A stretch of 64,000 nucleotides of DNA from Cololabis saira (Eukaryota > Chordata > Actinopteri > Beloniformes > Belonidae), in assembly GCF_033807715.1 (NCBI RefSeq), contig NC_084596.1, positions 39,480,458 through 39,544,457 of the forward strand. Reading direction: 5' to 3'. Shown piece after piece: positions 12,993-24,512 of this stretch. The position numbers were made by a program, and so were the translations under genes. The notes under the pieces were generated by a model that was not told the origin of the DNA, did not search any database, and saw only the letters and a program-made list of their open reading frames with translations. Numbering within the stretch: position 1 is the first letter of the stretch; each line of letters starts with the position of its first letter.

Positions 12993-13794
12993 CCAAGGTC
13001 TCTAACCGTAAAATCCCTAGCGCTGGGAGGAGGAGCTGGTTTTGTGGCAGCTGACGATGACTGGGGGAGGGGGGCTCCAAATCCTCTTCAGTATTTGCCA
13101 ATGCCTTAAACACCTGTATGAGATGCAACTTACCTCCAGAATATATGATGCACACATGTTCATGACCTCCCCTGTCTTAATCTCTAAATATTGAGTTGCC
13201 ATCAAGTGCAGAAGTGGGAACGTTTGGCATTCTGTCAAACCATTAGACATTCAGGAGGTGGGTGAAGGACATCACTGCTGCTGCATCCTGTTCAGGTAAA
13301 TAAAGCACTAAGAGGTTTTCTTTCATACTTGTCTGCTCAAGTGTTTACTGTTAATTAAAGGCATGATCTCATGTAACCCAATTTGCTCTGTATCTTTCCA
13401 CTTGGATAACCCAAATAGAGAACCGTTTTCATGTACACATACTGATATCGCAGATATGGCAGGCGCCAGCATGTTCCTCCTCCTGGGATGAAGCTCTGTA
13501 GTTGTTCTTTTCTTTCATTCCTCCACTAGCACACAACTTGCATAACTTGTCTTATCGAAATTGTCTGATTGAAAGTTTTAGAGTGAATGTGCTGGTCCCT
13601 TATCTTGCTCTGGTGTGTGCTAACTGCTGTATGATTGCTCTCTCAGACGTTACAGAACAAGATGGTACTGCTGGCCACAGCCAGGAGCTTTGAGCTCTCA
13701 CTGATTTCTTTAGCATTTTGTTTCTTTGCTCCCCTGCAGTCCGGCATAAATCATCTCAAAGACATCTATTTTTGTTCTTCTTCATGCACCGGGA
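12993..13794. other. Unassigned non-coding sequence
   Basis: No gene or repeat recognised. Frames around 12937-13250 (minus) have no domain signal. Confidence 0.35.
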
Positions 13795-13796
13795 TA

Positions 13797-15268
13797 CAGT
13801 GGGGCCAAAAAGTATTTAGTCAGACACCAGTGGTGCAAGTTCTCCCACTTAAAAAGATGAGAGAGGCCTGTAATTTTCATCACAGGTTTATCTCAACTAT
13901 GAGAGACAAAATGAAAAAAATAAATCCATAAAATCACATTGTCTGATTTTTAAAGAATATATTTGCAAATTATAGTGGAAAATAAGTATTTGGTCAATAA
14001 CAAAAGTTCATCTCAATACCTATGTTATACTATATAGCCTTTGTTGGCAATGACAGAGGTCAAATGTTTTCTGTAAGTCTTCACCAGGTTTTACCACACC
14101 GTTTCTGGTATTTTGTCCCGTTCCTCCATGCAGTTCTCCTCTAGAGCAGTGATGTGTTGGGGCTGTTGCTGGGCAACACGGACCTTCAGCTCCCTCCAAA
14201 GATTTTCTATGGGGTTGAGATCTGGAGACTGGCTAGGCCACTCCAGGACCTTGAAATGTTTCTTACGAAGCCACTGCTTCGTTGCCCGGGCGATGTGTTT
14301 GGATCATTGTCATGCTGAAAGACCCAGCCATGTTTGATCTTCAATGCCCTGCTGATGGAAGGAGGTTTTCACTCACAATCTCACGATACATGGCCTCATT
14401 CATTCTTTCCCTGCACAGATCAGTCGTCCTGGTCCCTCTGCAGAAAAACATCCCCAAACCATGATGTTTCCACCCCCATGCTTCACAGTAGGTTTGGTGT
14501 TCTTTGGATGCAACTCAGATTTCTTTCTCCTCAAAACATGTTGTGTTTCTACCAAAAACTTCAAACATGTTGTGTTTCTACCAAAAACTTCTGTTTTGGT
14601 TTCATCTGACCATATAACATTCTCCCAATCCTCTTTTGCATCATCCAAATGCTCTCTAGCAAACTTCAGACGGGCCTGGACATGTACTGGCTTCAGCAGG
14701 GGGAACGTCTGGCCCTGCAGGACCTGAGTCCCTATCGGCGTAGTGTGTTACTGATGGTTCCTTTGTTACTCTGGTCCCAGCTCTCTGCAGGTCATTCACT
14801 AGGTCCCCGTGTGGTTCTGGGATCTTTACTCACCGTTCTTGTGATCATTTTTACCCCCCAGGGTGAGATCTTGGAGCCCCAGATGGAGGGAGATTATCAG
14901 TGTCTTGTATGTCTTCCATTTTCTAATAATTGATCCCACAGTTGATTTCTTCACACCAAGCTGTTACCTATTGCAGATTCAGTCTTCCAGCCCGGTGCAG
15001 GTCTAGAATGTTGTTTCTGACGTCCTTTGACAGCTCTTTGGTCTTGGCCATAGTGGAGTTTGGAGTGTGACTGTTTGAGGTAAAAGCCATAAATCTTGCT
15101 TGTTTGTAGGTGACCAAATACTTATTTTACTTGAGGAATTTAACAATTAATTCAGTAAAAATCCTACAATGTGATTTCCTGGATTCTTTCCCCCCATTCT
15201 GTCTCTCATAGTTGAAGTTACCTATGATGAAAATTACAGGCCTCTCTCATCTTTTGAAGTTGGAGAAA
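13797..15268 (-). mobile_element. Tc1/mariner element, inactive, right end truncated
   Basis: The left TIR starts CAGTGGGGCCAAAAAGTATT after a TA at 13795-13796. The right arm (GACCAAATACTTATTTTAC near 15112 onward, through AAAATTACAGGCCTCTCTCA) stops at about 15268, before the outermost 30 or so bases. The transposase lies on the minus strand between the arms. Confidence 0.88.
14090..15065 (-). pseudogene. Tc1-like transposase pseudogene
   Basis: Minus-strand frames contain the catalytic core pieces of a Tc1 transposase: [17 protein letters not shown] (second-domain Asp in SDET), [14 protein letters not shown] and IMVWGCFSA. Protein similarity continues to about 15060 through frameshifts, including a helix-turn-helix region at the N-terminal side. 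A tandem duplication of roughly 31 bp at about 14537-14590 repeats the [12 protein letters not shown] segment inside the core. Frameshifts plus this duplication make it non-functional. The DDE enzyme would have cut and pasted the flanking TIRs. Confidence 0.85.
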
Positions 15269-16053
15269 TACCTCCCAGTAATGGGCTGGGGGACAGAACA
15301 TGTAACATGTAAATGTAATTTTCCCATATTATTCTCCCATGTCTTTGACCTGGGACAGGTCCCTGATCCATCGATACACTGAACTGGATTCAATAACGTC
15401 TTTTGCAGATAGATTATCAGACCTTGAAGAAGGTCGTAATGATTGTTGTCTGCCTGACGGAGAAGAAGTAAGACCAACAAAGAAATTGTAGCAGGTAATA
15501 CTTATTGGCTCGTAGGAGAATACAACTAGGATGGAAATCACAGTTTGCCTCCACAGTGTCCCCTTGAGTTTAAGACCTCACAATAACCCCAAATCCAGAA
15601 TAAAATACAACCTTAGAGGGTCTCCTGGGAAACTGGATGTGGATCGGAGCCCAATATTAGAATACAAAAGGAAACTGTGAACGGTTAAACAAATACATAT
15701 CAGTTCCCAGAGGTAGTGTCTGTCCACATGCCTCAGGACACTCACAACATAAGCAACCCCCCCCTCCCCCGTTGTTGTGTTGTACATTATTGTTCCATAA
15801 TTATTTCTACGTATGTTGCAACATCTGCAGAACCTGCATTGCAGATCACGAGTGAGGGACTAAAAATGGAAAATAAGGCTTTTGAAGTAAACTGATCCTT
15901 ATTAAACCTTTGACATGAACAAAAATGTTTCAATAAAATGCCTGTTTTGACATTATCTCTCTTTTTTTTACATAACGAATGGGGTAAAGTTTAGCTTGCG
16001 ATCCTCCTTTCTTTTAACAAGCATAATCAGATTTTCCAGGATTAAATGTAATG
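15269..16053. other. Unassigned non-coding sequence
   Basis: No gene or repeat boundary recognised; a C-rich run is present near 15760. Confidence 0.35.
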
Positions 16054-16300
16054 TTATACTGCATACCATTTCAGATTTGTAACAGATTTTGTAGGACACA
16101 GGACTACTTTATGATCTGCACAGGTCAAATGTTTATTGATAGTATTTTGAAACATGTATCCAGGTTTACAGCCTCTCAACTTTCTGGACAGATCCATAAA
16201 AAGATTAAACAAAACAGGTGATGGTAATCCACTTTGTTGCAGTCCATTAGTCACTTGAAAGGATGCAGAGTGTGCTGCTGCCTTCCTTGGCCAGGTCACC
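16054..16300 (-). pseudogene. Non-LTR retrotransposon reverse transcriptase fragment
   Basis: A minus-strand frame reads NGLQQSGLPSPVLFNLFMD followed by LSRKL and NHLTCAD-like residues. This corresponds to the RT motif NG(V/L)RQGG(x)LSPxLFNxYMDDLS and a decayed YADD box. It is isolated, about 80 codons, and lacks the rest of the enzyme. The clade cannot be assigned from this much sequence. Confidence 0.6.
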
Positions 16301-17129
16301 CTCGTAAAAGAGGTCTTGATCTCAATGGGTCTTTTATCTGGTTAAATAAAGGTGAGATAAAAATAGATTTGGGGATGTTTTTCTGCAAAGGGACCAGGAC
16401 GACTGATCCGTGTAACGGAAAACGGAAAGATAAACTCCTACTCCATCTAATAATCACCGTTTGATGAAAATACCAAAAACAGAGAATCTATATTAATTAT
16501 TAGGGAACCAAAAATCCAGAAAGTAATGAGTAATGAAAGTAGTGAGTAATGAACGTCCACGATTAGCATACATAATATGTTCTATTGTTACTTGTTCCCT
16601 TTTCAGTTTTTTAGTTGTAACTCATTTGATGAAACAACATTGCTGTCCTTCATTTTGCCATTCAACATCCCAGCTATCTTCAGGTAAAAGGCAACGGTAA
16701 ACCCTGCAGTTACCAGTCCACCGCTGGGCCTCTTTTTATTATTAATAACCTTAATTCCTCTCCAGCAGTTGCTACCGTTCTTCTCCTGCAGTGAGTCCCC
16801 ATTGCCTGCTCAGCAAGTTCAATAAAATGCCAGAAACAATACCAAAAGAAAAAGAAAAAGAAAGCCCAGCAACAACACTTTTTAAACCTATAATGCTTCA
16901 TATTTGATACATTAATTTCTGAGACCTTTGCAGCACCCACATGATATGAAGAAAAAACACTATATACCACTTCTGCACCGCTTTCCCCTCCTGGGCCAGA
17001 ATCTCTTTGAAACCATCCGGAAGTCGCTCTCCAAACTCTGGGCCGAAGCCTCGTCCCAGTTTGCCTGAAGCGCTGCTGGAGATGGGACTTAAAGCTCTTT
17101 CTATGAGAGAAGTGTCCAAGACATGTGGC
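16301..17129. other. Unassigned non-coding sequence
   Basis: No gene or transposon end recognised. Confidence 0.3.
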
Positions 17130-17214
17130 CGCAAGTCCGATGATACAATTGACCCTTTGTCAGCCTTCTGATTGGTCCCTGTCTGACCAATCAGAAAAAT
17201 GATTCTCCGCTACA

Positions 17215-17815
17215 TCCGGGGCAGAATATCCGGTTGGACAAAACAGCCGTCTCTCTCGTTCACATCAATGGAGAGAGCCTAGTTTTTACTTGCCTTGTAT
17301 CGAAATTGTTAAAACTTTGTATCAATAAAAGAAACACTTGGGAACACACTGCACACAGTGCAGTGAGGGTGCAGCTTAGTATTTATCCCCAAACTGGCAG
17401 AAATCCGATCCGTACTTCCAAAACCTCAGCTCGGCAGCAGGCTACAACCGCGAACGCGTTTATTTATTTATCTTGATTAAGTGGTGTGCTCGGGGCACTT
17501 GTAAAAGTGACACCCAGAGAGAATCACAGGAATACATTTCATCCCAAAACCAACGGCAAATTAGGAAAAATGTCTGCTTTAGATAAAGCTATGTGGACGC
17601 CCAGGCCTTCCACTGTGCTATCAGCTAAACTAATCAAAATATCTCGTTTTCGCCTAAACTTTTAAACTCACAACCCGGTACCTGAGGTGTTCCTTTTTAT
17701 TAATATCTAGTTGTTGCTGATTTTCTTTGGTTGAATAATTAGAAATAAAGTGATGTAAAACCCTGTGTTTACAATGGAAGTGGACTGGAGAAACGGCAGT
17801 TTTGTCTGACCGAGC
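17215..17815. repeat. Inverted-repeat element (diverged MITE)
   Basis: Arms GACAAAACAGCCGTCTCTCT with following bases (left) and the reverse complement of GAGAAACGGCAGTTTTGTCTG (right) face each other about 500 bp apart, with matching TTTACAATGGAAGTGG/CACATCAATGGAGAG neighbourhoods. The motif TTGACCCTTTGTCA occurs outside both arms in the same orientation. No clear target duplication. Confidence 0.45.
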
Positions 17816-17860
17816 AACGGGGGTCACTTGACCCTTTGTCAAGCCTCGCGAAGGCGATCA

Positions 17861-18372
17861 TCACGCTGCAACCCTGGGTGTCCTGGTGGCGTGTACACAT
17901 GTACAAACACCCTTATACTTGAACATGGTGTTTAATGAACAATCTGTGACGGGCAAAGAAATCCAATAACAAAACAGCACTCAGGTTTAGCTTGTTCTTT
18001 CCAATCACACCCCTCCAGTAAAAATGTTTCATAGGGGTGGCCAGATGGGGCCACTTAAATTCTTGGGGTGGACACCAAAACTAAAAGCCATCATTACAGG
18101 ATTTTATTATACTGTTGTAGCATACAGGCTCAGAAATACTTAAAGAAACACCTACTGATATGCATTTGGCCCAAATGATTTGGGATGAAACGCATAACTG
18201 ACGATAGAATCTAAGTGACCGGAAAGTGTTTTTTTTTTGTTTTTTTGTTTTATTGAGGCAAGTGGGGTGGCCAGCAAATTTGTAGGGGGGCCTCTCTGTA
18301 GAGCAGCTTCTGCAGCCGTGGATCGGGCCGCCACGGTCCCCGCCTTCGGCCACCACAAAGCTTATGCTTATA
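17861..18372. other. Mostly unassigned; possible MITE with GGGGTGGCCA ends
   Basis: Related GGGGTGGCCAGATGGGG (about 18033) and GTGGGGTGGCCAGCAAAT (about 18261) motifs suggest an old repeat, but the boundaries could not be set. Confidence 0.25.
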
Positions 18373-19080
18373 CTTTTCCACTAGTACCAACTCGGCTCTA
18401 CTCATCTCAGCTCGACTCAACTCGGCCTGGTTTCTTTTCCACATCAATTCAGCACCTGGATCAGAAGTAGGAGGTTGGAGTGAAGCTGCTGTGACGTATT
18501 TGATTGTGTGATGTAAACGAGGAAGACAACAACACTAAAGATGTAGAACCTGGAGGAGATGATAGATGTGTTGCTGGGTCTGTGGCTTGTGTTCCATATC
18601 AAGTTAAAAAATGAGAGAGAGAGAGAAGCTTCAAGCAGCAACGCTTTTTAATTTTTTTAGTTCGGTGTTGCTGAAAAGTCAGCTGTAGCCGTGAGCAGCT
18701 ATGAAGTGACAGAGCTCCTGGTAGATCTGGTCATTCCTTATCACCGTCTAGATCCTTTTTAATTCTCTCCTCAGCACCAGGTTTATGAACATCTGACCCT
18801 CAGAGTTGGATCATTAAACAGACTTTTGCACTGCCGTTGCCTGTTGAATAAAATGAACAAGAAGCCGTCAGAGTCTCTTTCTCTGGACGTCTGACTCCAA
18901 CCCCCCGACCAATCAGTGGCCTGTAGTGTGATGATGTCAGATACAGCCGACTCAGCAGCTTAGAACCTCGGCAGAATAGTTACAGAAAAGTATCTACTTG
19001 GCACGTTAGACCCCTGGTGGAAAAGAACCAAACCGAGGCGAGTCGAGTCGAGTCGGGCTGAGTAGGTACTAGTGGAAAAG
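18373..19080. mobile_element. CTTTTCCACTAGTACC-type TIR element
   Basis: It begins CTTTTCCACTAGTACC and ends GGTACTAGTGGAAAAG, a perfect 16-bp inverted repeat, followed inward by CTCGACTCAACTCGG and CGAGTCGAGTCGAGTCGGG. It is 708 bp long with no coding capacity. A related, interrupted copy is at 6571-7853. Confidence 0.85.
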
Positions 19081-20654
19081 CGCCATTACACTACACCCAA
19101 CCCCTATGGCCCCTCCCACAGGCAAGCGCAAATGATGGTCGCTGTTTTTATTCATCATACGGGGTATTTTAAGCGGTGCTTTGTCTGACTCCCCACCTAG
19201 GACCGGTTTGTCTTGGGTGACCCTACAAGGGGCATAAAGCCCCAGAAAACTGAGGTCCAAGGATCAGTGGAGCATGCAAACACCTCCCCCACGGTAAGGT
19301 GGCAGCATCCAGGCTATTGAAAACTATGTTAATGTGTTGAGATGAGCAGAGGGAGCAGAGCAATCAGTGCTGACTTTCATTACCGTTTTGATGGAAATGT
19401 GAATGCAGAGAGGCAAAAACAAGGGAATTATGCATCAGCGCCAGGTAAAACTTCTCTCTAATTAAAAGATGTGTGCCCTTCACTTTACGGAAATCCCATA
19501 TCTTGTTTTGATCGCGCAGTCGCTGCTGCTAACCTGCACAGAATGTTTGAAAAGTACTCTCAGAATTAGATTAAACTCTTCTCCTGACTTTGTTCATCTA
19601 GCTTTTTTAAATGGAAATCACTCCGTAAGAAGGTTTGTTTCAAGCGAACAGAAGGCTGACTCATCTAAAAGCTCGGAGTGGAGACTGCAGCAGGAAGACG
19701 CACACTTCAGATGAAAGCTCAACCGCCGTGTTTCAAAAGGACGCAAAAACAAGTTCATTCATCTTCTCCTTCATCTCCTGTAACCCCCCTGGAAGCTAGA
19801 AATCAGCTTCATGTACATTCTGCTTTAGATACACAAAGTGAATTGTGAATGATTAGTAAAGAGGAGTGTTTAGTCATTGAACATTTAATGGAAAGTCTGA
19901 CCTCTTCTTTTCTGAGCTCTTTCAGCACAAAGATTTCATCTGAAAGTCAATAATACGCTATCGATCCCCAAAGGAAAGCGTTTGTTCAAGAGTGTGTCCA
20001 TAAAGTACACGCACTGACTGCAACATATGGCACCTCATTTGATGTTTATATGGGATATCCACCCAGAGAGTACCTAAAATCTGGCTTCATTAAAAGGACC
20101 GTGTTAGAATAAATACATTCTGGGCTAGAGAGCATATATTTCAGTGGCAACCAAATCAAAAACTTCAACATAAAACAGAAGCCTGAAGCTTAACTTTGGC
20201 CAATCTGAGACTGAAAACATGTCACGCAGGGAGCTGCTGAGATTTGCAAGAACAGAGACATCTGTTTGTTTTCTCGAGGTTGGGAAGAACAAGAACAAAG
20301 TACCCCGATGCAAACAACAATAAAGCGACAGCACGGTGACCACGGCAGCGTAGAAGGAGGAGGAAGGCCATCTGCATATAGACGCTGGGTTAGAGCCAAG
20401 GATGCCAAAAGAAAGCCTTTCTTTGATATTTATGCAATCTGACGTTGCTGCAGAAGTACGTTTCCTTGTGTAAGTGTGTGAGTGAAGGTGAACGTGCCCT
20501 ACACCAGTCCTCTCCACAGGCTGATCCCACAAACTTTATTAGGACCTGAGACAGACTCTGACAGAGGACTGGAATCACAGACAGTGAAGTACAGAGAGAC
20601 GGACAGAGACAGAAGATTGTGATGGATGTTGATGATGCATTGATGTGTGTGTAG
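19081..20654. other. Unassigned non-coding sequence
   Basis: No exon or repeat recognised. Composition is balanced and the stretch is free of obvious transposon ends, so it may include low-copy regulatory DNA. Minus-strand frames at 20125-20578 show no domain. Confidence 0.3.
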
Positions 20655-21245
20655 ATTTTATAGTTTTATAGTTTTATTTGGATCCCCATTAGCTACAGCA
20701 AAACTGCAGCTATTCTTCCTGGGGTCCGACACATACAGTAATACATAGTACATTACAACAAAAAATTAAAAGCAAACTTAAAGAGGTAGCATATAAAAAA
20801 AGAAAGGAAAAACAGAAAATAAACAAAAAGTAAAAAGTCATTCCGTTTAACATTTAGATATAAATAAAAAAAAAGGAAAAAAAAAAAGCCAGTGAGGCAT
20901 GTTTTTGATTATGATTGTTATGATTTGTATTATACTGTATTTATTATGATTATTATTTAACTATTGTTCTTTGGTTTAAATATACATATATGCATATACA
21001 TATACATATATACATATATATATATATACATATACAAGCATATATATGTACACATACCCATCTATTAATTATTTATTTAATAATAATTAAATAAGTTGCA
21101 TATGTATATATTCAAAAGATGTTTCTTTACTAACAATTTGAATTATTTTATGTTAATAGTTTGCTTAAAGTGTTTGGGAAGTGGGTTCCATGCAGACATA
21201 GCTCTGTACATAAACGTTCTTTTACCGTAGTTTGTCTTCATTTTA
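20655..21245 (-). mobile_element. LINE 3' end (ORF2 tail and 3' UTR), minus strand
   Basis: On the minus strand the sequence reads YGKRTFMYRAMSAWNPLP and then KHFKQTI, the conserved C-terminal tail of L2/CR1-like LINE reverse transcriptase proteins. It is followed by a 3' region ending AATGGGGATCCAAATAAA. Reading direction and 5' truncation fit a reverse-transcribed LINE. The AT-rich 20980-21050 part is a TATACA-type simple repeat inside it. Confidence 0.65.
20980..21055. repeat. (TATACA)-type simple repeat
   Basis: Irregular alternation of ATATAC/ATATAT over about 75 bases. Confidence 0.85.
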
Positions 21246-21869
21246 GATGAGATCATGATGTTCTGTGTTTGTGTTGGATGTAACCCCTCCGGTTTGTGCA
21301 ACAGCAGAAACAGTCAGAGCTGGAGAGGCACATAAAGCAGTGAACATCCAACTGGTGATCACAACAATAAACTGTGGGCTGACTCCCAGCTGGTGCTGCT
21401 GTGTTGGGTCAGTGTCACGCAGCAGACCCCCCCCCCCAGTTCTGCAGCCCCCCCACGGATCCCGGTGAGCGTAGGCGAGGAAGAGGAGGAGGGTTGGATG
21501 TTACTACTTACGGTTGCCGAGGGAGCTGTTGTGGCACGAGCTCCCACTTTCCAGCACGAACCACGCCCACTTCAAACTTCCAAACAATAACCACGCTGAC
21601 AGCTCTCAGACACCCCGCGAGGACAAAGAAAAGACGTCCCGTCTCTCTGGAGAACAGCGTACGTACAGGTCTATATCCAGCCTTCACATGCTTTTACCCA
21701 TCCAGCGTCAGCTCATGCTCGCCTCTCCTGGGATGTGGGCCACAAACAGAGCTGTAAAACCTCAAACCTGTCACATACATGTCCATGAGATCCCAAGAAA
21801 CCCGACTTTGGGTTGTGGTACAAATAAGTCTCTTTAAAACTGATTTACAAAGTTCAAAATATCACTATT
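21246..21869. other. Unassigned non-coding sequence
   Basis: No exon recognised. There is a C run near 21427, and overlapping frames on both strands show no family features. Confidence 0.35.
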
Positions 21870-21873
21870 AACC

Positions 21874-22990
21874 CTTGTGCTGTCTTCGGGTCAAGGAGGC
21901 GGGAGGGAAGAAGGAAGGAAGGGAGAAAGAAAAGAAGGATGGAAGGGAGGAAAGAAGGAAGGAAGGAAAGAAGGAAGGAAGGAAGGAAGGAAGAAAAGAA
22001 GGATGGAAGGGAGGAAAGAAGGAAGGAAGGAAAGAAGGAAGGAAGGAAGGAAAGAAGGAAGGAAGGAAGGAAGGAAGGAAGGAAGGAAGGAAGGAAGGAA
22101 GGAAGGAAGGAAGGAAGGAAGGAAGGAAGGGAGGAAGGGAGAAAAGAAGGAAGGAAGGAAGGAAGGAAGGAAGGGAGGGAGGAAGGGAGAAAAGAAGGAA
22201 GGAAGGAAAGAAGGAAGGGAGGAAAAAAGGAAAGAAGGAAAGAAGGAAGGGAGGAAAAAAGGAAGGAAGGAAGGAATGGAGGAAAGAAGGAAGGAAGGAA
22301 GGAAGGGAGAAAAGAAGGAAGGAAAGAAGGAAGGGAGGAAAAAAGGAAGGAAGGAAGGAAGGAATGGAGAAAAGAAGGAAGGAAGGAAAGAAGGAAGGAA
22401 GGAAAGAGGAAGGGAAGAAGGAAGGAGAGAGCAGAAGGAAAGAAGGAAGAAAGGAAGGAAGGCAGGAAGGAAGGAAGGAAGGAAGGAAGGAAGGAAGGAA
22501 GGAAGGAAGGAAGGAAGGAAGGAAGGAAGGAAGGAAGGAAGGAAGGAATCGAGAAAAGAAGGAAGGAAGGAAAGGAGAAAACAAGGAAAGAATGTACAAG
22601 GGGAGAAGGAAGGAAAAAAAGAAGGAAGGAAGGAAGGAAGGAAGGAAGGAAGGAAAGAAGGAAGGGAGGAAAAAAGGAAGGAAGGAAGGAAGGAGAGAGC
22701 AGAAGGAAAGAAGGAAGAAAGGAAGGAAGGAAGGAAGGAAGGAAGGAAGGAAGGAAGGAAGGAAGGAAGGAGAGAGCAGAAGGAAAGAAGGAAGGAAGGA
22801 AGGAAGGAAGGAAGGAAGGAAGGAGAGAGCAGAAGGAAAGAAGGAAGGAAGGAAGGAAGGAAGGAAGGAAGGAAGGAAGGAAGGAAGGAAGGAAGGGAGA
22901 AAAGAGGAAGAGAAAAAGGAAGGAGAGAGCAGAAGGAAAGAAGGAAGGAGAATTAGGTTATTTTGACCCAAAGACAGTACCGTACAAGGG
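21874..22990. mobile_element. TTAA-flanked (piggyBac-type) MITE whose interior is a giant (GGAA)n array
   Basis: The left end is TTAA then CCCTTGTGCTGTCTTCGGG, and the right end is CCCAAAGACAG, a short TACCGTA variation, then ACAAGGG followed by TTAA. The CCC start next to TTAA is the piggyBac signature. Almost the whole interior, 21895-22950, is a polypurine array, so the microsatellite grew inside the transposon. Confidence 0.75.
21895..22950. repeat. (GGAA)n polypurine array, about 1.05 kb
   Basis: GGAA/GGGA/AAGAAGGA units run with very few pyrimidines. Punctuating variants recur, including GAGAGAGCAGAAGGAAAG (about 22425, 22692, 22770, 22823 and 22923), GGGAGGAAAAAAGGAAGG and GAATGGAG. 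This points to segmental as well as slippage growth. Long open frames on both strands (Lys/Glu/Gly/Arg or Phe/Leu/Pro/Ser only) are repeat artefacts. Confidence 0.97.
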
Positions 22991-22994
22991 TTAA

Positions 22995-23867
22995 GTACGT
23001 CAGCATACGACTAAGACATTCTCCTTTTGTTATTTCCCTCCGTGGAAAACATCTTGACCCCCAAAAAGATGACGTCACCTCGTCTTCCTTGAAGTTACTT
23101 CTGTTTCTACCAAAAACTCGGAGGAAACTTTTCTCTCGGTCCTCTAAAGACTCTGGATAAGGATTGGAGCCAAAGCTTTGACGACCAGGACGCACCAGAG
23201 ACGAGGAACCTCACAAATGAATGTCTCCTCTTGAGGGTTTTACCATGAACAGAAAGAAAAAGGATAGCCAGCGCTGGCTGAGAAAAGGCTTCAGTCAGAG
23301 AGACGAGGAGAAGACGGGTCAGACGTCCTTCAGACTGACCGTCAATCACCGTTTTTATACTCCTAAGTGGAAATAACGAACAGCGGACTCTCCTTCAGAC
23401 GTCTTTCTGTGATACAATAACACAGTCGGCATGAATATTTCATCTTACAGAGTTGATTTAGTTTAATTAAGTTCACTGAGACAGATTTAAGTACATTTCT
23501 AATTGGATATTCCTCTCCTAACAGGGAAACAGATTATTAACAATAAGCATGTCTCACATTGTGCTTTTATTTTTCAGACTTGTAATGCAGTTTCAGGGGA
23601 CTGATTGTGTTAGTCCTTTACTTACAGTATGATCTGCGTGTGCAAGTGCGCGTAAAATGAGGAGGAAGATTAAAAGGATTTGTCTTTAGAGAGTTTATAA
23701 GTCTATTTGAGTCCACATTATTATGAACTTATCCTTGATCCACAGCGTAAGCTCCGGTAGTGTTTTGCTTCGTCTGTCTGCGGCTCCAACGCTTCGTGAA
23801 GCTGCAGCAAACGGCCGGGCGGCTGAACCGTAACGCGCCGCCATGAACATGTGAGAACCATTGAAAC
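22995..23867. other. Unassigned non-coding sequence
   Basis: No exon recognised. Frames on both strands around 22953-23349 overlap and carry no motif. Confidence 0.3.
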
Positions 23868-23875
23868 CCAAAACG

Positions 23876-24504
23876 CAGAGGTGTCAAGTAACGAAGTACA
23901 AATACGTTGTTACCTTACTTAAGTAGAAATTTTGGTTATCTATACTTCACTGGAGTAATTATTTTTCAGACAACTTTTTACTTTTACTCCTTACATTTTC
24001 ACGCAATTATCTGTACTTTTTACTCCGTACATTTTAAAAACAGCCTCGTTACTCTATTTAATTTCGGCCTTTAAAAAACAACTATCCAGTTAAATTGCTC
24101 CTGCAACTAAACTTGGATGTACATTCCAATAAAGGTTAGGATAAATGATAACATGCCTCTGAAGTTTGACTTTTTGCACCATTACAATACTTATAGGCAA
24201 CTAGTCATCATATCTCCTGCTCTCTGAAACACATGTTAATGCTCAATAGTACACATATATGCTTCTTTAATATATTTGCATTATACTAAGATACATTCAT
24301 TTTCAATGGCTTTTGTCCTTAATGTCTTTTCCCCCTTACATTACTTTTACTTTTATACTTTAAGTAGTTTTGAAACCAGTACTTTTATACTTTTACTTGA
24401 GTAAAAAACTTGAGTTGATACTTCAACTTCTACAGGAGTATTTTTAAACTCTAGTATCTATACTTCTACCTGAGTAATGAATGTGAATACTTTTGACACC
24501 TCTG
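23876..24504. mobile_element. hAT-type MITE (CAGAGGTGTCAA) with 7/8 target duplication; empty-site reference
   Basis: It begins CAGAGGTGTCAAG and ends TTGACACCTCTG, flanked by CCAAAACG (23868-23875) and CCAAAAGG (24505-24512). The interior matches the copy at 34141-35082. Here the TTAA at 23919-23922 is uninterrupted, whereas the other copy carries a TTAA-family insertion at that site. Confidence 0.9.
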
Positions 24505-24512
24505 CCAAAAGG

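Noticed and set aside
21868..22994. Several open frames of 350-367 codons on both strands
   Set aside because: They are translations of the (GGAA)n array and use only three or four amino acids; no non-repetitive domain is present.
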